Of a stretch of 28,627 nucleotides of DNA, positions 8,091-17,073 are shown one piece after another; position 1 is the first letter of the stretch; every line of letters starts with the position of its first letter. Source of the DNA: JBIKVP01 sp044356745. GTDB lineage: Bacteria; Pseudomonadota; Alphaproteobacteria; Rhizobiales; Beijerinckiaceae. The position numbers were made by a program, and so were the translations under genes. The DNA lies in NCBI GenBank assembly GCA_044356745.1, contig JBIKVP010000022.1, positions 1-28,627 of the forward strand, in the 5' to 3' direction. The notes beneath the pieces were generated by a model that did no database searches, was not told the DNA's origin, and was given only the letters and a program-made list of their open reading frames with translations.

Positions 8091-8953
8091 TTGAGTATCT
8101 ACTGGAGCCTTTTACCTACAAATATATGTTCAACGCCATATGGGTTAGTGCTCTAGTCGGTGCAACGTGCGCTTTTTTATCATCTTATTTGATATTAAAG
8201 GGCTGGTCATTGATGGGCGATGCGTTAGCACACGCGATTGTACCAGGTGTGGCATTGGCATATTTGCTCGCTCTCCCTTATACAATAGGTGCTTTTTTTG
8301 CAGGATCCCTCGCGGCATTGAGTATGTCCTTTGTTAAGCAACAAACGAAATTGCGTGAAGATGTGATTATCGGATTAGTTTTTACAACCTTTTTTGCTAT
8401 TGGCCTTCTGCTTGTATCGATCAATCCAACTTCAGTGAATATTCAAGGCATTATTCTTGGCAATATTTTGGCAATATCAAACGATGATATGGTGCAAGTT
8501 GTTATCATTTCAGCAATTTGTTTGCTTGTGCTTGCTTTGAAATGGAAAGATTTTTTAATTATCTTTTTTGATGAGAACCACGCGCGTAGCATCGGCCTTC
8601 CAGTTCAGACATTGCAAATTGTTTTCTTTGCACTTTTAAGTGCCGCAGCGGTAGCCGCTTTGCAAACTGTCGGTGCTTGTCTTGTTATTGCGATGATGGT
8701 GACACCCGGAGCAACGGCGTATTTATTAACCGATAAATTTGGCAAATTAATTGTGACTGCGATGCTTTTTGGCAGCATTACGAGTGCTTTAGGTGCTTAT
8801 TTAAGCTTTTTTTTGAATACGAATCCGGGTGGATTAATTGTCACAATACAAACACTGATTTTTTTGGCAGCGTTTTTACTCGCACCAAAATATGGATTGC
8901 TAAAGGCCAGACGTACTGCAAAACACCTTAGTGAAGAGGCTACCCATGGATAG
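8087..8953 (+). CDS. sitC: Manganese/iron ABC transporter, permease
   Basis: 288 residues, almost wholly membrane-embedded (about 8-9 segments), of the ABC-3 permease family. Family landmarks are GWSLMGDALAHAIVPGVALAY near residues 39-59 and the MMVTPGATAYLL stretch near 203-214, part of the ATPase-coupling region. Overlaps sitB by 4 bp and sitD by 8 bp. Clearly paralogous to sitD, with the same KGWSLMGDA motif; the two presumably form a heterodimeric channel as in other Sit systems. Confidence 0.92.
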   Translation: MIEYLLEPFTYKYMFNAIWVSALVGATCAFLSSYLILKGWSLMGDALAHAIVPGVALAYLLALPYTIGAFFAGSLAALSMSFVKQQTKLREDVIIGLVFTTFFAIGLLLVSINPTSVNIQGIILGNILAISNDDMVQVVIISAICLLVLALKWKDFLIIFFDENHARSIGLPVQTLQIVFFALLSAAAVAALQTVGACLVIAMMVTPGATAYLLTDKFGKLIVTAMLFGSITSALGAYLSFFLNTNPGGLIVTIQTLIFLAAFLLAPKYGLLKARRTAKHLSEEATHG

Positions 8954-9812
8954 TCTCAATGCCTTTCTTATAGAGCCGTTGGCACATGATTTTATGCAGC
9001 GCGCGCTCTTAATGTCGCTCTTAATTGGCATTGTCTGCTCCATTTTTTCTTGCTTTTTAGTTTTAAAAGGCTGGTCACTCATGGGAGATGCCGTATCCCA
9101 TGCCGTTTTACCTGGACTGGCGCTTGCCGTCATCATCGGCATTCCATTAGGTATTGGTGCATTTTTCGCGGGTTTATTTTGCGCTTTAGCAACGGGGTAT
9201 CTCAAAGATCATAGCAGAGTTAAAGAAGATGCTGTTATGGGAATTGTGTTTTCTGGAATGTTTGCGCTAGGCCTTGTTCTGATAACGAGCATTGAAACCG
9301 ATGTGCATTTAATGCACGTGTTGTTTGGAAATGTGCTCGGTATTTCAAAATATGACTTATGGACTGCCGGCAGCATTGCTGCTCTATGCGCTATCATCAT
9401 GCTGATAAAGCGCAAAGATTTCATGCTTTATTGCTTTGATCCAGCATATGCGAGTGTGATTGGCCTTAACGTGAAAATTCTACATCTGGGCTTACTGATT
9501 TTGCTCGCACTCACAATTGTTGCGTCTTTAAAAGCGGCTGGGATCATTCTGGTGACCGCGATGTTGATTGCACCAGGCGCAATTGGTTATATGCTCTGCC
9601 AATCTTTTGATCGCATGTTGTTGGTTTCAATGAGCGCCTCTGTTTTTTCATGCGTGACTGGTACACTTTTAAGCTTCCACATTGATGCAGCAACCGCGCC
9701 GCTGATCGTTGTGATTCAAGCTGGGTTGTTTATACTTGCTGCCATCATTGGGAAAAGTCGTGGTTCGGTGAAAGGACTAGTTGATGGGAAACGAACCTCA
9801 AAAGAAGCTTGA
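8946..9812 (+). CDS. sitD: Manganese/iron ABC transporter, second permease
   Basis: 288 residues from the ATG at 8946, chosen over an in-frame GTG at 8931 because GAAGAGG (8933-8939) makes a good Shine-Dalgarno at the right distance for the ATG. An ABC-3 family integral membrane protein with about 8 segments, sharing KGWSLMGDAVSHAVLPGLALA and the MLIAPGAIGYML stretch with SitC. The start overlaps the sitC stop by 8 bp, and the end overlaps the mntR start by 29 bp, so the five genes are likely one message. Confidence 0.92.
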   Translation: MDSLNAFLIEPLAHDFMQRALLMSLLIGIVCSIFSCFLVLKGWSLMGDAVSHAVLPGLALAVIIGIPLGIGAFFAGLFCALATGYLKDHSRVKEDAVMGIVFSGMFALGLVLITSIETDVHLMHVLFGNVLGISKYDLWTAGSIAALCAIIMLIKRKDFMLYCFDPAYASVIGLNVKILHLGLLILLALTIVASLKAAGIILVTAMLIAPGAIGYMLCQSFDRMLLVSMSASVFSCVTGTLLSFHIDAATAPLIVVIQAGLFILAAIIGKSRGSVKGLVDGKRTSKEA

Positions 9813-10227
9813 ATCAAAGCTTGCAGATCCAAAAGTACAGGCAAGCTGGTTTGCGCGCGTGCGTGAAGCTCATCAAAAGGAAACAACTGAAGATTATGTC
9901 GAATTAATTGCCGATTTAATTGATAATCAACAAGAAGCTCGCCTGAGCGATCTAGCAACACGCTTAGGCGTTGCACATCCTACAGCGAATAAAGTTGTCA
10001 GTCGCCTTAAAGCAGAAGGTTATATTGAAAGCCAACCTTATCGGTCTATTTTTCTAACGGACAAAGGCTGGAAGCTCGCTAAAAAATGTAAAGAGCGCCA
10101 TCAGATTGTATTGGAGCTTCTTATTCGTCTTGGCGTCGATCCTGAAGCCGCTGAATTTGATGCAGAAGGTATTGAGCATCATATTAGCGATAAAACGCTC
10201 GATATTATGAAGCGATTTGAAAGATAA
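9784..10227 (+). CDS. mntR: MntR-type (DtxR family) manganese-responsive repressor
   Basis: 147 residues. An N-terminal winged helix-turn-helix (about 36-95: LSDLATRLGVAHPTANKVVSRLKAEGYI) is followed by the dimerisation domain. All six metal ligands known from B. subtilis MntR (Asp8, Glu11, His77, Glu99, Glu102, His103) have counterparts with matching local spacing: Asp37, Glu40, His106, Glu128, Glu131, His132. There is no SH3-like third domain, as in MntR rather than DtxR/IdeR. The ATG at 9784 is chosen over TTG at 9781 because AAGGA (9772-9776) is spaced 7 nt from it. The gene begins inside sitD and is thus part of the operon it probably represses through the palindrome at 6225-6252, giving negative autoregulation by Mn(II). 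An extra 35-residue N-terminal tail precedes the first ligand. Confidence 0.9.
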   Translation: MGNEPQKKLESKLADPKVQASWFARVREAHQKETTEDYVELIADLIDNQQEARLSDLATRLGVAHPTANKVVSRLKAEGYIESQPYRSIFLTDKGWKLAKKCKERHQIVLELLIRLGVDPEAAEFDAEGIEHHISDKTLDIMKRFER

Positions 10228-10247
10228 AGCGCTTATTCTACGTTATG

Positions 10248-10279
10248 CTGATTTAATGAGCACATTGTGCTAAAATCAG
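10248..10279 (+). other. Imperfect hairpin after mntR
   Basis: CTGATTT (10248-10254) pairs with AAATCAG (10273-10279), and inside it AGCAC (10259-10263) pairs with GTGCT (10267-10271), with an asymmetric internal loop (AATG against A). No T-run follows, so it is a weak or rho-assisted terminator at best. It could equally be a structure in the purF leader. Confidence 0.35.
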
Positions 10280-10420
10280 GGTAATATTTCGAGAGCGTTT
10301 ATTTAGCAAGCAGATAAAGATATATTTTATCAGACTATTCTAGGGCTAGAAACAACCGCATTGTGGCGTTATATGAAGGTGACATGACACTTCAATCACG
10401 CTTACAAGCTGGAGAGAGCA

Positions 10421-11941
10421 ATGACCTTGCCTGATGACACTTTATCTTTTCCGTGTCGCAAAGGTCATGATCGCGAAAATGTAACTTCACATAATGATCC
10501 TTTTGACCCTGATGCGGATCGTCTGCGTGAAGAATGCGGTGTTTTTGGCATTTTTGGACACCCTGAAGCAGCAGCTATTACTGCGCTTGGACTTCATGCC
10601 TTGCAACATCGGGGTCAAGAAGCAGCTGGAATTGTTTCATTTGATGGTCAACGCTTTCACTCTGAGCGACGTATGGGGCTTGTGGGTGATAACTTTTCAC
10701 GCCGCGAAGTGATTGATCGCGTAACGGGTGAAATGGCGATCGGACATGTACGTTATTCTACGACAGGTGAAACCGTTTTACGGAATGTGCAGCCTCTTTT
10801 TGCCGAACTTGAAGGTGGCGGCTTTGCAGTTGCCCATAATGGTAATCTCACAAATGGCCTTACATTAAGGCGTAATCTGATTAAAGAAGGCGCTATTTGC
10901 CAATCTACAACCGACACAGAAGCGATTGTCCATCTTGTTGCACGCTCTCGCAAAGCGCGCATTTTAGAGCGTTTCACCGATGCAATCCGTCAGTTGGAGG
11001 GGGCATATTCACTCGTTGCTCTCACAAATAAAAAATTGGTGGGCGCACGCGATCCTTTAGGCATTCGTCCTCTTGTATTGGGTGAGCTTGACGGTGCTTA
11101 CATCCTTGCATCTGAAACGTGTGCTCTGGATATTATCGGGGCTAAATTTGTCCGTGATATTGAGAATGGCGAAGTTGTCGTTATTACAGAAGATGGCATC
11201 GAATCGCTGAAACCGTTCCCTGAACAGATGATGCGCCCTTGTATTTTTGAATACATTTATTTTGCACGTCCTGATTCTGTTGTTCATGGACGCAGTGTTT
11301 ATGATGTGCGCAAAAAAATGGGTGAACAACTTGCCCTTGAAGCGCCTGCAGATGTGGATGTTGTAATTCCTGTACCTGACTCAGGAGTGCCCGCAGCACT
11401 CGGTTATGCTCAAAAAAGTGGCTTGCCGTTTGAATTCGGCATCATCCGCAATCACTATGTAGGCCGTACATTTATTCAACCCACGCAAAGTATTCGCGAG
11501 CTTGGCGTGCGTATGAAACATTCGGCAAATCGTGGTGTGATTGAAGGTAAGCGCGTCTTATTGATTGATGACAGTATCGTGCGCGGCACAACGAGCGTTA
11601 AAATCGTTCAGATGATGCGTGAAGCAGGCGCTAAGGAAGTGCATATGCGTATTTCCAGTCCACCTATTACACATCCAGATTATTACGGCATCGACACGCC
11701 TGATAAAAGCAAGCTTCTTGCAGCGACCACGGATTTAGAAGGAATGCGCGCATTCATGGGCGCAGACAGCCTCGCCTTTTTATCAATTGATGGCATTTAT
11801 CGTGCAATGGGATATGAGGGGCGCAATCCATTACGTCCTCAATTCACCGATCATTGCTTTACAGGTGAGTATCCCACTGCCCTGACCGATTTAAGTGATG
11901 AAAAGGTGCGCCAGCTTTCACTTTTGGCAGAAGCAGGCTAA
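10421..11941 (+). CDS. purF: Amidophosphoribosyltransferase (first step of de novo purine synthesis)
   Basis: 506 residues, full length. The enzyme makes 5-phosphoribosylamine from PRPP and glutamine in the cytoplasm. It has an N-terminal propeptide of 38 residues; cleavage would expose Cys39 (ECGVFGIFGH), the glutaminase nucleophile. Glutaminase motifs are IGHVRYSTTGE and AHNGNLTN. The PRPP loop is LLIDDSIVRGTT in the C-terminal phosphoribosyltransferase half. The propeptide is typical of the B. subtilis type, yet the C-terminal CxxCFTG cysteine pair I recall from that type is here TDHCFTG with one cysteine, so an iron-sulfur cluster is doubtful. Start: ATG with GGAGAG 4-6 nt upstream. It stands alone; no cvpA precedes it. 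Confidence 0.97.
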   Translation: MTLPDDTLSFPCRKGHDRENVTSHNDPFDPDADRLREECGVFGIFGHPEAAAITALGLHALQHRGQEAAGIVSFDGQRFHSERRMGLVGDNFSRREVIDRVTGEMAIGHVRYSTTGETVLRNVQPLFAELEGGGFAVAHNGNLTNGLTLRRNLIKEGAICQSTTDTEAIVHLVARSRKARILERFTDAIRQLEGAYSLVALTNKKLVGARDPLGIRPLVLGELDGAYILASETCALDIIGAKFVRDIENGEVVVITEDGIESLKPFPEQMMRPCIFEYIYFARPDSVVHGRSVYDVRKKMGEQLALEAPADVDVVIPVPDSGVPAALGYAQKSGLPFEFGIIRNHYVGRTFIQPTQSIRELGVRMKHSANRGVIEGKRVLLIDDSIVRGTTSVKIVQMMREAGAKEVHMRISSPPITHPDYYGIDTPDKSKLLAATTDLEGMRAFMGADSLAFLSIDGIYRAMGYEGRNPLRPQFTDHCFTGEYPTALTDLSDEKVRQLSLLAEAG

Positions 11942-11984
11942 ATGCGTGTCTTCACTTCGCTTAAAATCATAATTGTCATGTGTT

Positions 11985-12515
11985 TTAATCCACCTTTTTA
12001 AGTCCATTAGCGTAGCGCTTCCAATTATCAATGTAATGACTTGCGGAAGCTTTAAGCCGTGTAATGGTGGCATCGTCTACTGATTTGACAACGCGGGCGG
12101 GAGAACCAACGATCAACGAGTGATCAGGGTATTCTTTTCCCTCTGTAATTAATGCGTTAGCGGCAACGAGGCAATTGCGTCCAATTTTTGCGCCATTCAT
12201 GATCACTGCACCCATACCAATCAGTGTATTTTCGCCAATTGTACAGCCATGCAAAATGGCGTGATGACCAATGGTGCACCCCTGCCCCACTGTCATTGGA
12301 AACCCTAAATCGGTATGTAGCATTGCCCCTTCCTGAATATTGCTTCCCGCTTCAATCGTGATGCGCTCATTATCGCCCCGTAAGACTGCGCCAAACCATA
12401 CCCCTACATCTTCTCCAATCACGACATCGCCAATAATATGTACATCTGGAGCAAGCCAGTAACGGCCATCTTCAGGTAAAATGGGTTCAATATTATCAAG
12501 GGCATAAATTGGCAT
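11985..12515 (-). CDS. Gamma-carbonic anhydrase family protein (left-handed beta-helix)
   Basis: 176 residues from the ATG at 12515, preferred to the TTG at 12530 because GGGA lies about 9 nt ahead of it. Hexapeptide repeats of the LbH fold run through most of the chain (VVIGEDVGVW, TIGENTLIGMGAVI and so on). The three zinc histidines of the family appear as His67 (AMLHTD), His84 and His89 (IGHHAILHG), with RGD at 46-48 and Gln61 also conserved. YrdA/PaaY-like proteins of this type may hydrate CO2 or hydrolyse thioesters; many have no proven activity. The residues needed for high activity in the archaeal enzyme cannot be judged here. Convergent with purF and divergent from the efflux genes. 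Confidence 0.9.
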   Translation of the reverse strand: MPIYALDNIEPILPEDGRYWLAPDVHIIGDVVIGEDVGVWFGAVLRGDNERITIEAGSNIQEGAMLHTDLGFPMTVGQGCTIGHHAILHGCTIGENTLIGMGAVIMNGAKIGRNCLVAANALITEGKEYPDHSLIVGSPARVVKSVDDATITRLKASASHYIDNWKRYANGLKKVD

Positions 12516-12649
12516 ATGTGTCTTTCCCAAAACAGTTTAAGCTTAATCACACCCTATCATGCCCGTACTGTCATATTTTGCAAGCTGATCACATCATTAT
12601 TCATATACCATTCAACTTGCCGAAGGCATGTTTACGCCCTAGTTTGCGC

Positions 12650-12665
12650 GTATGATGTGTATGAT
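12650..12665. promoter_or_regulatory. Direct repeats GTATGAT ahead of the efflux operon
   Basis: GTATGAT occurs at 12650-12656 and 12659-12665, 9 bp apart and framed by GCGC and CGCG, 25-40 bp ahead of the adaptor start. It is placed where a regulator or promoter element would lie, but no known motif is recognised and chance cannot be excluded. Confidence 0.2.
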
Positions 12666-12689
12666 CGCGATAATTCTGTAGGCTTTAAA

Positions 12690-13901
12690 ATGACAATCCG
12701 TTTTTGTAGTACATTATTGAAAACTGTACTTTACTGCGCCGCATTTGGCATAACAACATTAAACTCACAGGCGCATGCGCAAGCACCCTCTCGCGGTGCA
12801 AGTGAACGCCCACCCGTTAGTGTCATTACAGCTCCTGTTATTCAAAAACCAATGCCAGTGCGCCTTGATGCGATTGGCACTGTACAACCAATGTCATCAG
12901 TGACTCTACGCTCGCGTGTTGACAGTCAAATTACGGAAGTTGCCTTTGAGGATGGTGCAAAAGTAAAAGAGGGTGATGTTTTATTTCGTTTGGACGCGCG
13001 ACAGATTGAAACCCAAATTCGCCAAGCGGAAGCCAATGTTGCGCGGGATCGTGCCAATCTCACTCTTGCAGAGGCAGAGTTACAACGTGCTGAAGCCCTT
13101 GCGAGACGTGATTTCGGCACGGAACAGCGTCTTGATTCAACACGCAGTAATGTTGCAGCTCTCAAAGCTGGGATCAAAGCCAATGAGGCTGCTCTTGATT
13201 TTTTAAAAGTTCAACAAAGCTATTACACGATTAAAGCACCGATTACAGGGCGTATTGGCGTAGCAGGCCTTAAAGCGGGAAATAATGTTCGTAGTGGTGA
13301 CAATGTTAATGTGCTTGCAACACTCAATCAAATGACACCAATTTACGTGACATTTTCACTTCCACAACGTCATTTGCCTGATGTGCGTAAAGCTTTGGAA
13401 GATACCACTGCACAAGTCATCGCTACGCCTCAAGGCTACAATGAGGGTGTGACAGGGCGTATTGCAGTCATTGATAATACCGTTGATCCTCTCACAGGCA
13501 CACTACAAATTCGCGCTGTTTTTGAAAACAATACCGACACATTGTGGCCAGGGGCACTATGTCAAGTGCGCGTATTATTACGCACTGAACCTGATGCCGT
13601 TGTTATACCACGCGAATCTGTACTGAGCTCTCAAAATGGTGCGATTGTTTTTGTTGTTGAAGGAGAAGGTGCTCAGGCTATTGTTAAATCAAGACAAATC
13701 ACGGTTAATCGCACAATTGACAATGAAGTTGTCGTCTCATCAGGGCTTAAGGCAGGTGAGCGTGTGATTGTTGATGGACAAGGACAATTAAGCGAGGGTG
13801 CACGCATCATTATTCGTGACACCTTAAAATCAACGCCAACGCCAACGCCAACACCATCGACCGGCGAGCCAACCTCATCGACACGTTCAACAGCGGGATA
13901 G
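12690..13901 (+). CDS. RND efflux periplasmic adaptor (membrane fusion protein, MdtA/AcrA type)
   Basis: 403 residues from the ATG at 12690. The frame is open back to a GTG at 12516, but those 58 extra residues lack any signal-peptide character, whereas Met at 12690 starts a clean one (hydrophobic 8-24, cleavage near AHA-Q at 30). The lipoyl domain is split into 66-100 (VKEGDVLFRLDARQ) and 180-210 (TIKAPITGRIG), with an alpha-hairpin at about 103-175 between, then beta-barrel and membrane-proximal domains. The C-terminal tail is low complexity: four near-identical 6-bp units at 13832-13855 encode TPTPTPTP. It joins the inner-membrane pump to an outer-membrane channel, which is not encoded here. 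No TetR- or MarR-type regulator is adjacent. Confidence 0.92.
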   Translation: MTIRFCSTLLKTVLYCAAFGITTLNSQAHAQAPSRGASERPPVSVITAPVIQKPMPVRLDAIGTVQPMSSVTLRSRVDSQITEVAFEDGAKVKEGDVLFRLDARQIETQIRQAEANVARDRANLTLAEAELQRAEALARRDFGTEQRLDSTRSNVAALKAGIKANEAALDFLKVQQSYYTIKAPITGRIGVAGLKAGNNVRSGDNVNVLATLNQMTPIYVTFSLPQRHLPDVRKALEDTTAQVIATPQGYNEGVTGRIAVIDNTVDPLTGTLQIRAVFENNTDTLWPGALCQVRVLLRTEPDAVVIPRESVLSSQNGAIVFVVEGEGAQAIVKSRQITVNRTIDNEVVVSSGLKAGERVIVDGQGQLSEGARIIIRDTLKSTPTPTPTPSTGEPTSSTRSTAG

Positions 13902-13911
13902 GATCAAGCGT

Positions 13912-16900
13912 ATGCTTTCAGAACTATGTGTGCGCCGCCCCGTGATGACGACGCTGATGATGGCGTCGTTCGTGATTTTTGGCCTCTTTGCTTATGTCCA
14001 GCTCCCGATTTCAGCGCTTCCGCGGGTTGATTTTCCCACGATCAGCGTTTCAGTGCGGTTGCCAGGCGCTAGTCCTGAAACAATGGCTGTATCTGTGGCT
14101 TCTCCTCTAGAACGCGAACTCTCAACGATTTCAGATATTACGTCACTCACATCAATCTCACAGCAAGGATCTACATCAATCACTATTCAGTTTGACCTTA
14201 ATCGTGATATTGATGGTGCAGCACTTGATGTACAAACAGCGATTAGTGCTGCTGCACGGCGACTACCACAAGATTTGCCCGCTCCGCCTTCCTTCCGCAA
14301 GGTTAATCCCGCCGATCAACCCGTGATGTTCATGGTTCTCACATCGGCGACACTGCCCCTTTCAGCGGTAAATGAAGTCGCGGAAACGCAAATCCAGCCA
14401 CGCATTTCACAAATTCCAGGGGTTGCTCAGGTCAATATTTATGGTGCGCAGAAGTATGCGGTGCGTGTTCTCGTTAATCCTGATGCTGTGTCCGCCCGTG
14501 GCCTCACGCTCGATCAGGTGCGCACGGCAGTTCAGGCCGCAAATTCTAATTCTCCTGTCGGTACACTTTTGGGTGAGCGCCAACGCCTCACGATTGACGC
14601 AACAGGACAACTTACACGCGCAGCGGACTATCAAAATCTGATTGTTTCTCAACGTAATGGTGTGCCTATTCGTCTGGAAGATGTTGCACAAGTGGTTGAT
14701 TCAGTTGAGAATAATCAAACAGCAAGCTGGTTCAATGACCAGCGTGCGATTGTTTTGGCTGTGACACGCCGCTCAGATGCAAACACGGTTGATGTCGTAC
14801 GTCAAATTCGTGACCGTCTCCCAGAGTACAATGCACTGATCCCAGCGGCTGCTGAACTCAGGATCATCAATGATCGCTCAATTCCCATCCAGCAATCCAT
14901 TGATAACGTGTTGCAAAAGCTTGGCTTTGCAACTCTGTTTGTGGTGTTGGTGATTTTCGTGTTTCTCAAAAAAGTATCAGCCACGCTAATTCCCGCCATT
15001 ACATTACCGATCTCACTCATCGGCACGTTTTCATTTATGTATTTGCTTGGTTATTCGATTGATAACATTTCGCTTCTTGCATTGGTTGTCGCGGTGGGGC
15101 TTGTGGTCGATGATGCAATTGTCGTGCTTGAAAATATCGTTCGTCACATTGAAATGGGCAAAAAACCTTTTGAGGCTGCGATTATTGGGTCGCGTGAAAT
15201 AGGTTTTACGATCATCTCCATCACGCTCTCACTTGTGGCCGTATTCATCCCTGTTCTTTTCATGGGCGGGGTTGTGGGGCGTGTTTTTAATGAATTCGCA
15301 GGTACAATTTCTGTGGCGATTCTGGTTTCTGGTTTTGTCTCTCTCACACTCACACCGATGATGTGCGCAAGACTGTTAGGTGGCTACGTTCATCACGCAG
15401 ATAAACCGCCTTCAAAATGGGAGCACTTCGTTGACCGCATGCTTAACGGCATGACAAACGCCTATCGCCGCTCGCTGGATGTGACGCTGCGCTGGCGATT
15501 TTCTGTCATGCTCTTAACGTTGCTTACAATTGGACTAAGCGTTTATCTTTATATGATGATTCCAAAAGGGTTTTTTCCACTTGAAGATACAGGCTTGATC
15601 CGCTCCTCTACTGAAGGACCTGCCGATACGACTTATGAGGCCATGGCTGAACGGCAAAAACAGGTTATGGCCATTATTTCTAAAGATCCTGCTGTTGAAT
15701 ATATAACAAGTAACGTCGGGGGATTTAATTCTGTCAACACGGGATTTGTTTTTATTGCCCTCAAGCCTCGTGAACAGCGTGATAGCATGGAAGCGATAAC
15801 GTCTCGTTTGCGCAGTCAGACCAGTGTTATTCCTGGTATCACCACGGTTTTCCAACCGGTTCAAAATATAAATCTCAATGCAGGACGGTCTTCACGTGCA
15901 GCTTATCAATATTTACTACAAGGCAATGACCTTAATGCTCTATTCGAGGTTGCGCCCCGTCTCGTTGATCAACTCAAGCTCTCTCCCCTTTTGCGTGATG
16001 TGGGTGTTGATCTTCAAATTCGCAATCCTCAGGTGACAGTCGATATTGATCGTGAGCGCGCTGCAAGTCTTGGCATTAGCGCAGATCAAATTCGCACAAC
16101 ACTCTACAACGCTTTTGGGACACGCCAGATTGCGACAATTTTCACTGCCTCAAATGATTATCAAGTCATTATGGAAGCGGATCGCACCTATCAGAATGAT
16201 CCAGCAGTACTCTCACGCTTATTATTGCGCACCGCAAATGGACAGAATGTTCCGATGGAGGCAATTGCAAAAATTGTTCCCACTGTAGGGCCTCTTTCTG
16301 TCACACGTATTGGCCAACAACCTGCAGTGACTATTTCATTTAATACCGCGCCCAATGTATCGTTAGGCGAAGCGGTGGATGCCATTCGCGCTATCGAGCG
16401 TCAAGTCAATCTACCATCGAATGTGAGTTCAACATTTGGAGGTTCTGCGCAACTCTTTCAAGATTCGCTTAAAGGCCAAGGCCTCCTTATTCTCGCTGCT
16501 GTGCTTGTAATTTATATCGTGCTTGGCATTTTATATGAAAGTTACGTGCATCCCATTACGATTCTTTCAGGGTTGCCATCAGCAGGTTTGGGTGCGCTTT
16601 TATCGCTCATGGCTTTTGGTATGGATTTGTCAGTCATTGCTATTATCGGCATTTTGATGCTTGTCGGTATTGTTAAAAAGAACGCAATCATGATGGTAGA
16701 TTTTGCCATCGAACAACGCCGCGAAGGTAAAAACGCCGTTGATGCGATTTATGAGGCCGCTCTTGTGCGTTTCAGACCGATTACCATGACCAGTTTTGCT
16801 GCGATTTTTGGTATTTTACCGATTGCAGTTGCAACAGGGACAGGGACAGAGTTGCGCCAGCCGTTAGGGGTTGCCGTTGTGGGGGGATTAATCGTTTCAC

Positions 16901-17001
16901 AGTTACTAACACTCTATATCACACCCGTGATTTATATTTACCTTGATCGTGTTGATAGCTGGTTCAAAGGCAATAAGGACGTTGAGGGAATTCAAAAGTG
17001 A
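13912..17001 (+). CDS. RND family multidrug efflux pump, MdtB/MdtC-like
   Basis: 1029 residues, full length for the HAE1 RND pumps: 12 membrane segments in two halves with large periplasmic loops. The N-terminal stretch VDFPTISVSVRLPGASPETMA, DLNRDIDGAALDVQ and RKVNPADQPVMFM match MdtB/MdtC of enterobacteria better than AcrB. The proton-relay aspartates sit in TM4 (VVAVGLVVDDAIVVLEN) and the partner lysine in TM10 (GIVKKNAIMMVDFAIE). It exports drugs or other amphiphiles by proton antiport. It begins 10 bp after the adaptor stop with AGGA upstream. Only one pump gene is present, so it would work as a homotrimer, unlike the two-gene MdtBC. The substrate is unknown. Confidence 0.95.
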   Translation: MLSELCVRRPVMTTLMMASFVIFGLFAYVQLPISALPRVDFPTISVSVRLPGASPETMAVSVASPLERELSTISDITSLTSISQQGSTSITIQFDLNRDIDGAALDVQTAISAAARRLPQDLPAPPSFRKVNPADQPVMFMVLTSATLPLSAVNEVAETQIQPRISQIPGVAQVNIYGAQKYAVRVLVNPDAVSARGLTLDQVRTAVQAANSNSPVGTLLGERQRLTIDATGQLTRAADYQNLIVSQRNGVPIRLEDVAQVVDSVENNQTASWFNDQRAIVLAVTRRSDANTVDVVRQIRDRLPEYNALIPAAAELRIINDRSIPIQQSIDNVLQKLGFATLFVVLVIFVFLKKVSATLIPAITLPISLIGTFSFMYLLGYSIDNISLLALVVAVGLVVDDAIVVLENIVRHIEMGKKPFEAAIIGSREIGFTIISITLSLVAVFIPVLFMGGVVGRVFNEFAGTISVAILVSGFVSLTLTPMMCARLLGGYVHHADKPPSKWEHFVDRMLNGMTNAYRRSLDVTLRWRFSVMLLTLLTIGLSVYLYMMIPKGFFPLEDTGLIRSSTEGPADTTYEAMAERQKQVMAIISKDPAVEYITSNVGGFNSVNTGFVFIALKPREQRDSMEAITSRLRSQTSVIPGITTVFQPVQNINLNAGRSSRAAYQYLLQGNDLNALFEVAPRLVDQLKLSPLLRDVGVDLQIRNPQVTVDIDRERAASLGISADQIRTTLYNAFGTRQIATIFTASNDYQVIMEADRTYQNDPAVLSRLLLRTANGQNVPMEAIAKIVPTVGPLSVTRIGQQPAVTISFNTAPNVSLGEAVDAIRAIERQVNLPSNVSSTFGGSAQLFQDSLKGQGLLILAAVLVIYIVLGILYESYVHPITILSGLPSAGLGALLSLMAFGMDLSVIAIIGILMLVGIVKKNAIMMVDFAIEQRREGKNAVDAIYEAALVRFRPITMTSFAAIFGILPIAVATGTGTELRQPLGVAVVGGLIVSQLLTLYITPVIYIYLDRVDSWFKGNKDVEGIQK

Positions 17002-17020
17002 TAACCCCGTTGTTCATTCC

Positions 17021-17048
17021 AAGAAAAAAGCGGCTTAAAAGCCGCTTT
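17021..17048. terminator. Bidirectional terminator between the RND pump and the aap operon
   Basis: AAAGCGGCTT (17027-17036) and AAGCCGCTTT (17039-17048) form a perfect 10-bp inverted repeat with a 2-base centre. On the minus strand the stem is followed by a T-run (A-tract at 17024-17029), which suits the aap operon ending at 17074. On the plus strand it is followed by TTTAAATATTTTT, a weaker tract for the pump gene. Confidence 0.88.
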
Positions 17049-17073
17049 AAATATTTTTGAATGATAACACAAA

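Noticed and set aside
12516..12689. 58-codon N-terminal extension of the efflux adaptor from a GTG at 12516
   Set aside because: The extension is rich in Cys, His and Tyr with no signal-peptide character, overlaps the divergent promoter region of the carbonic anhydrase-like gene, and a good signal peptide starts at the ATG at 12690.
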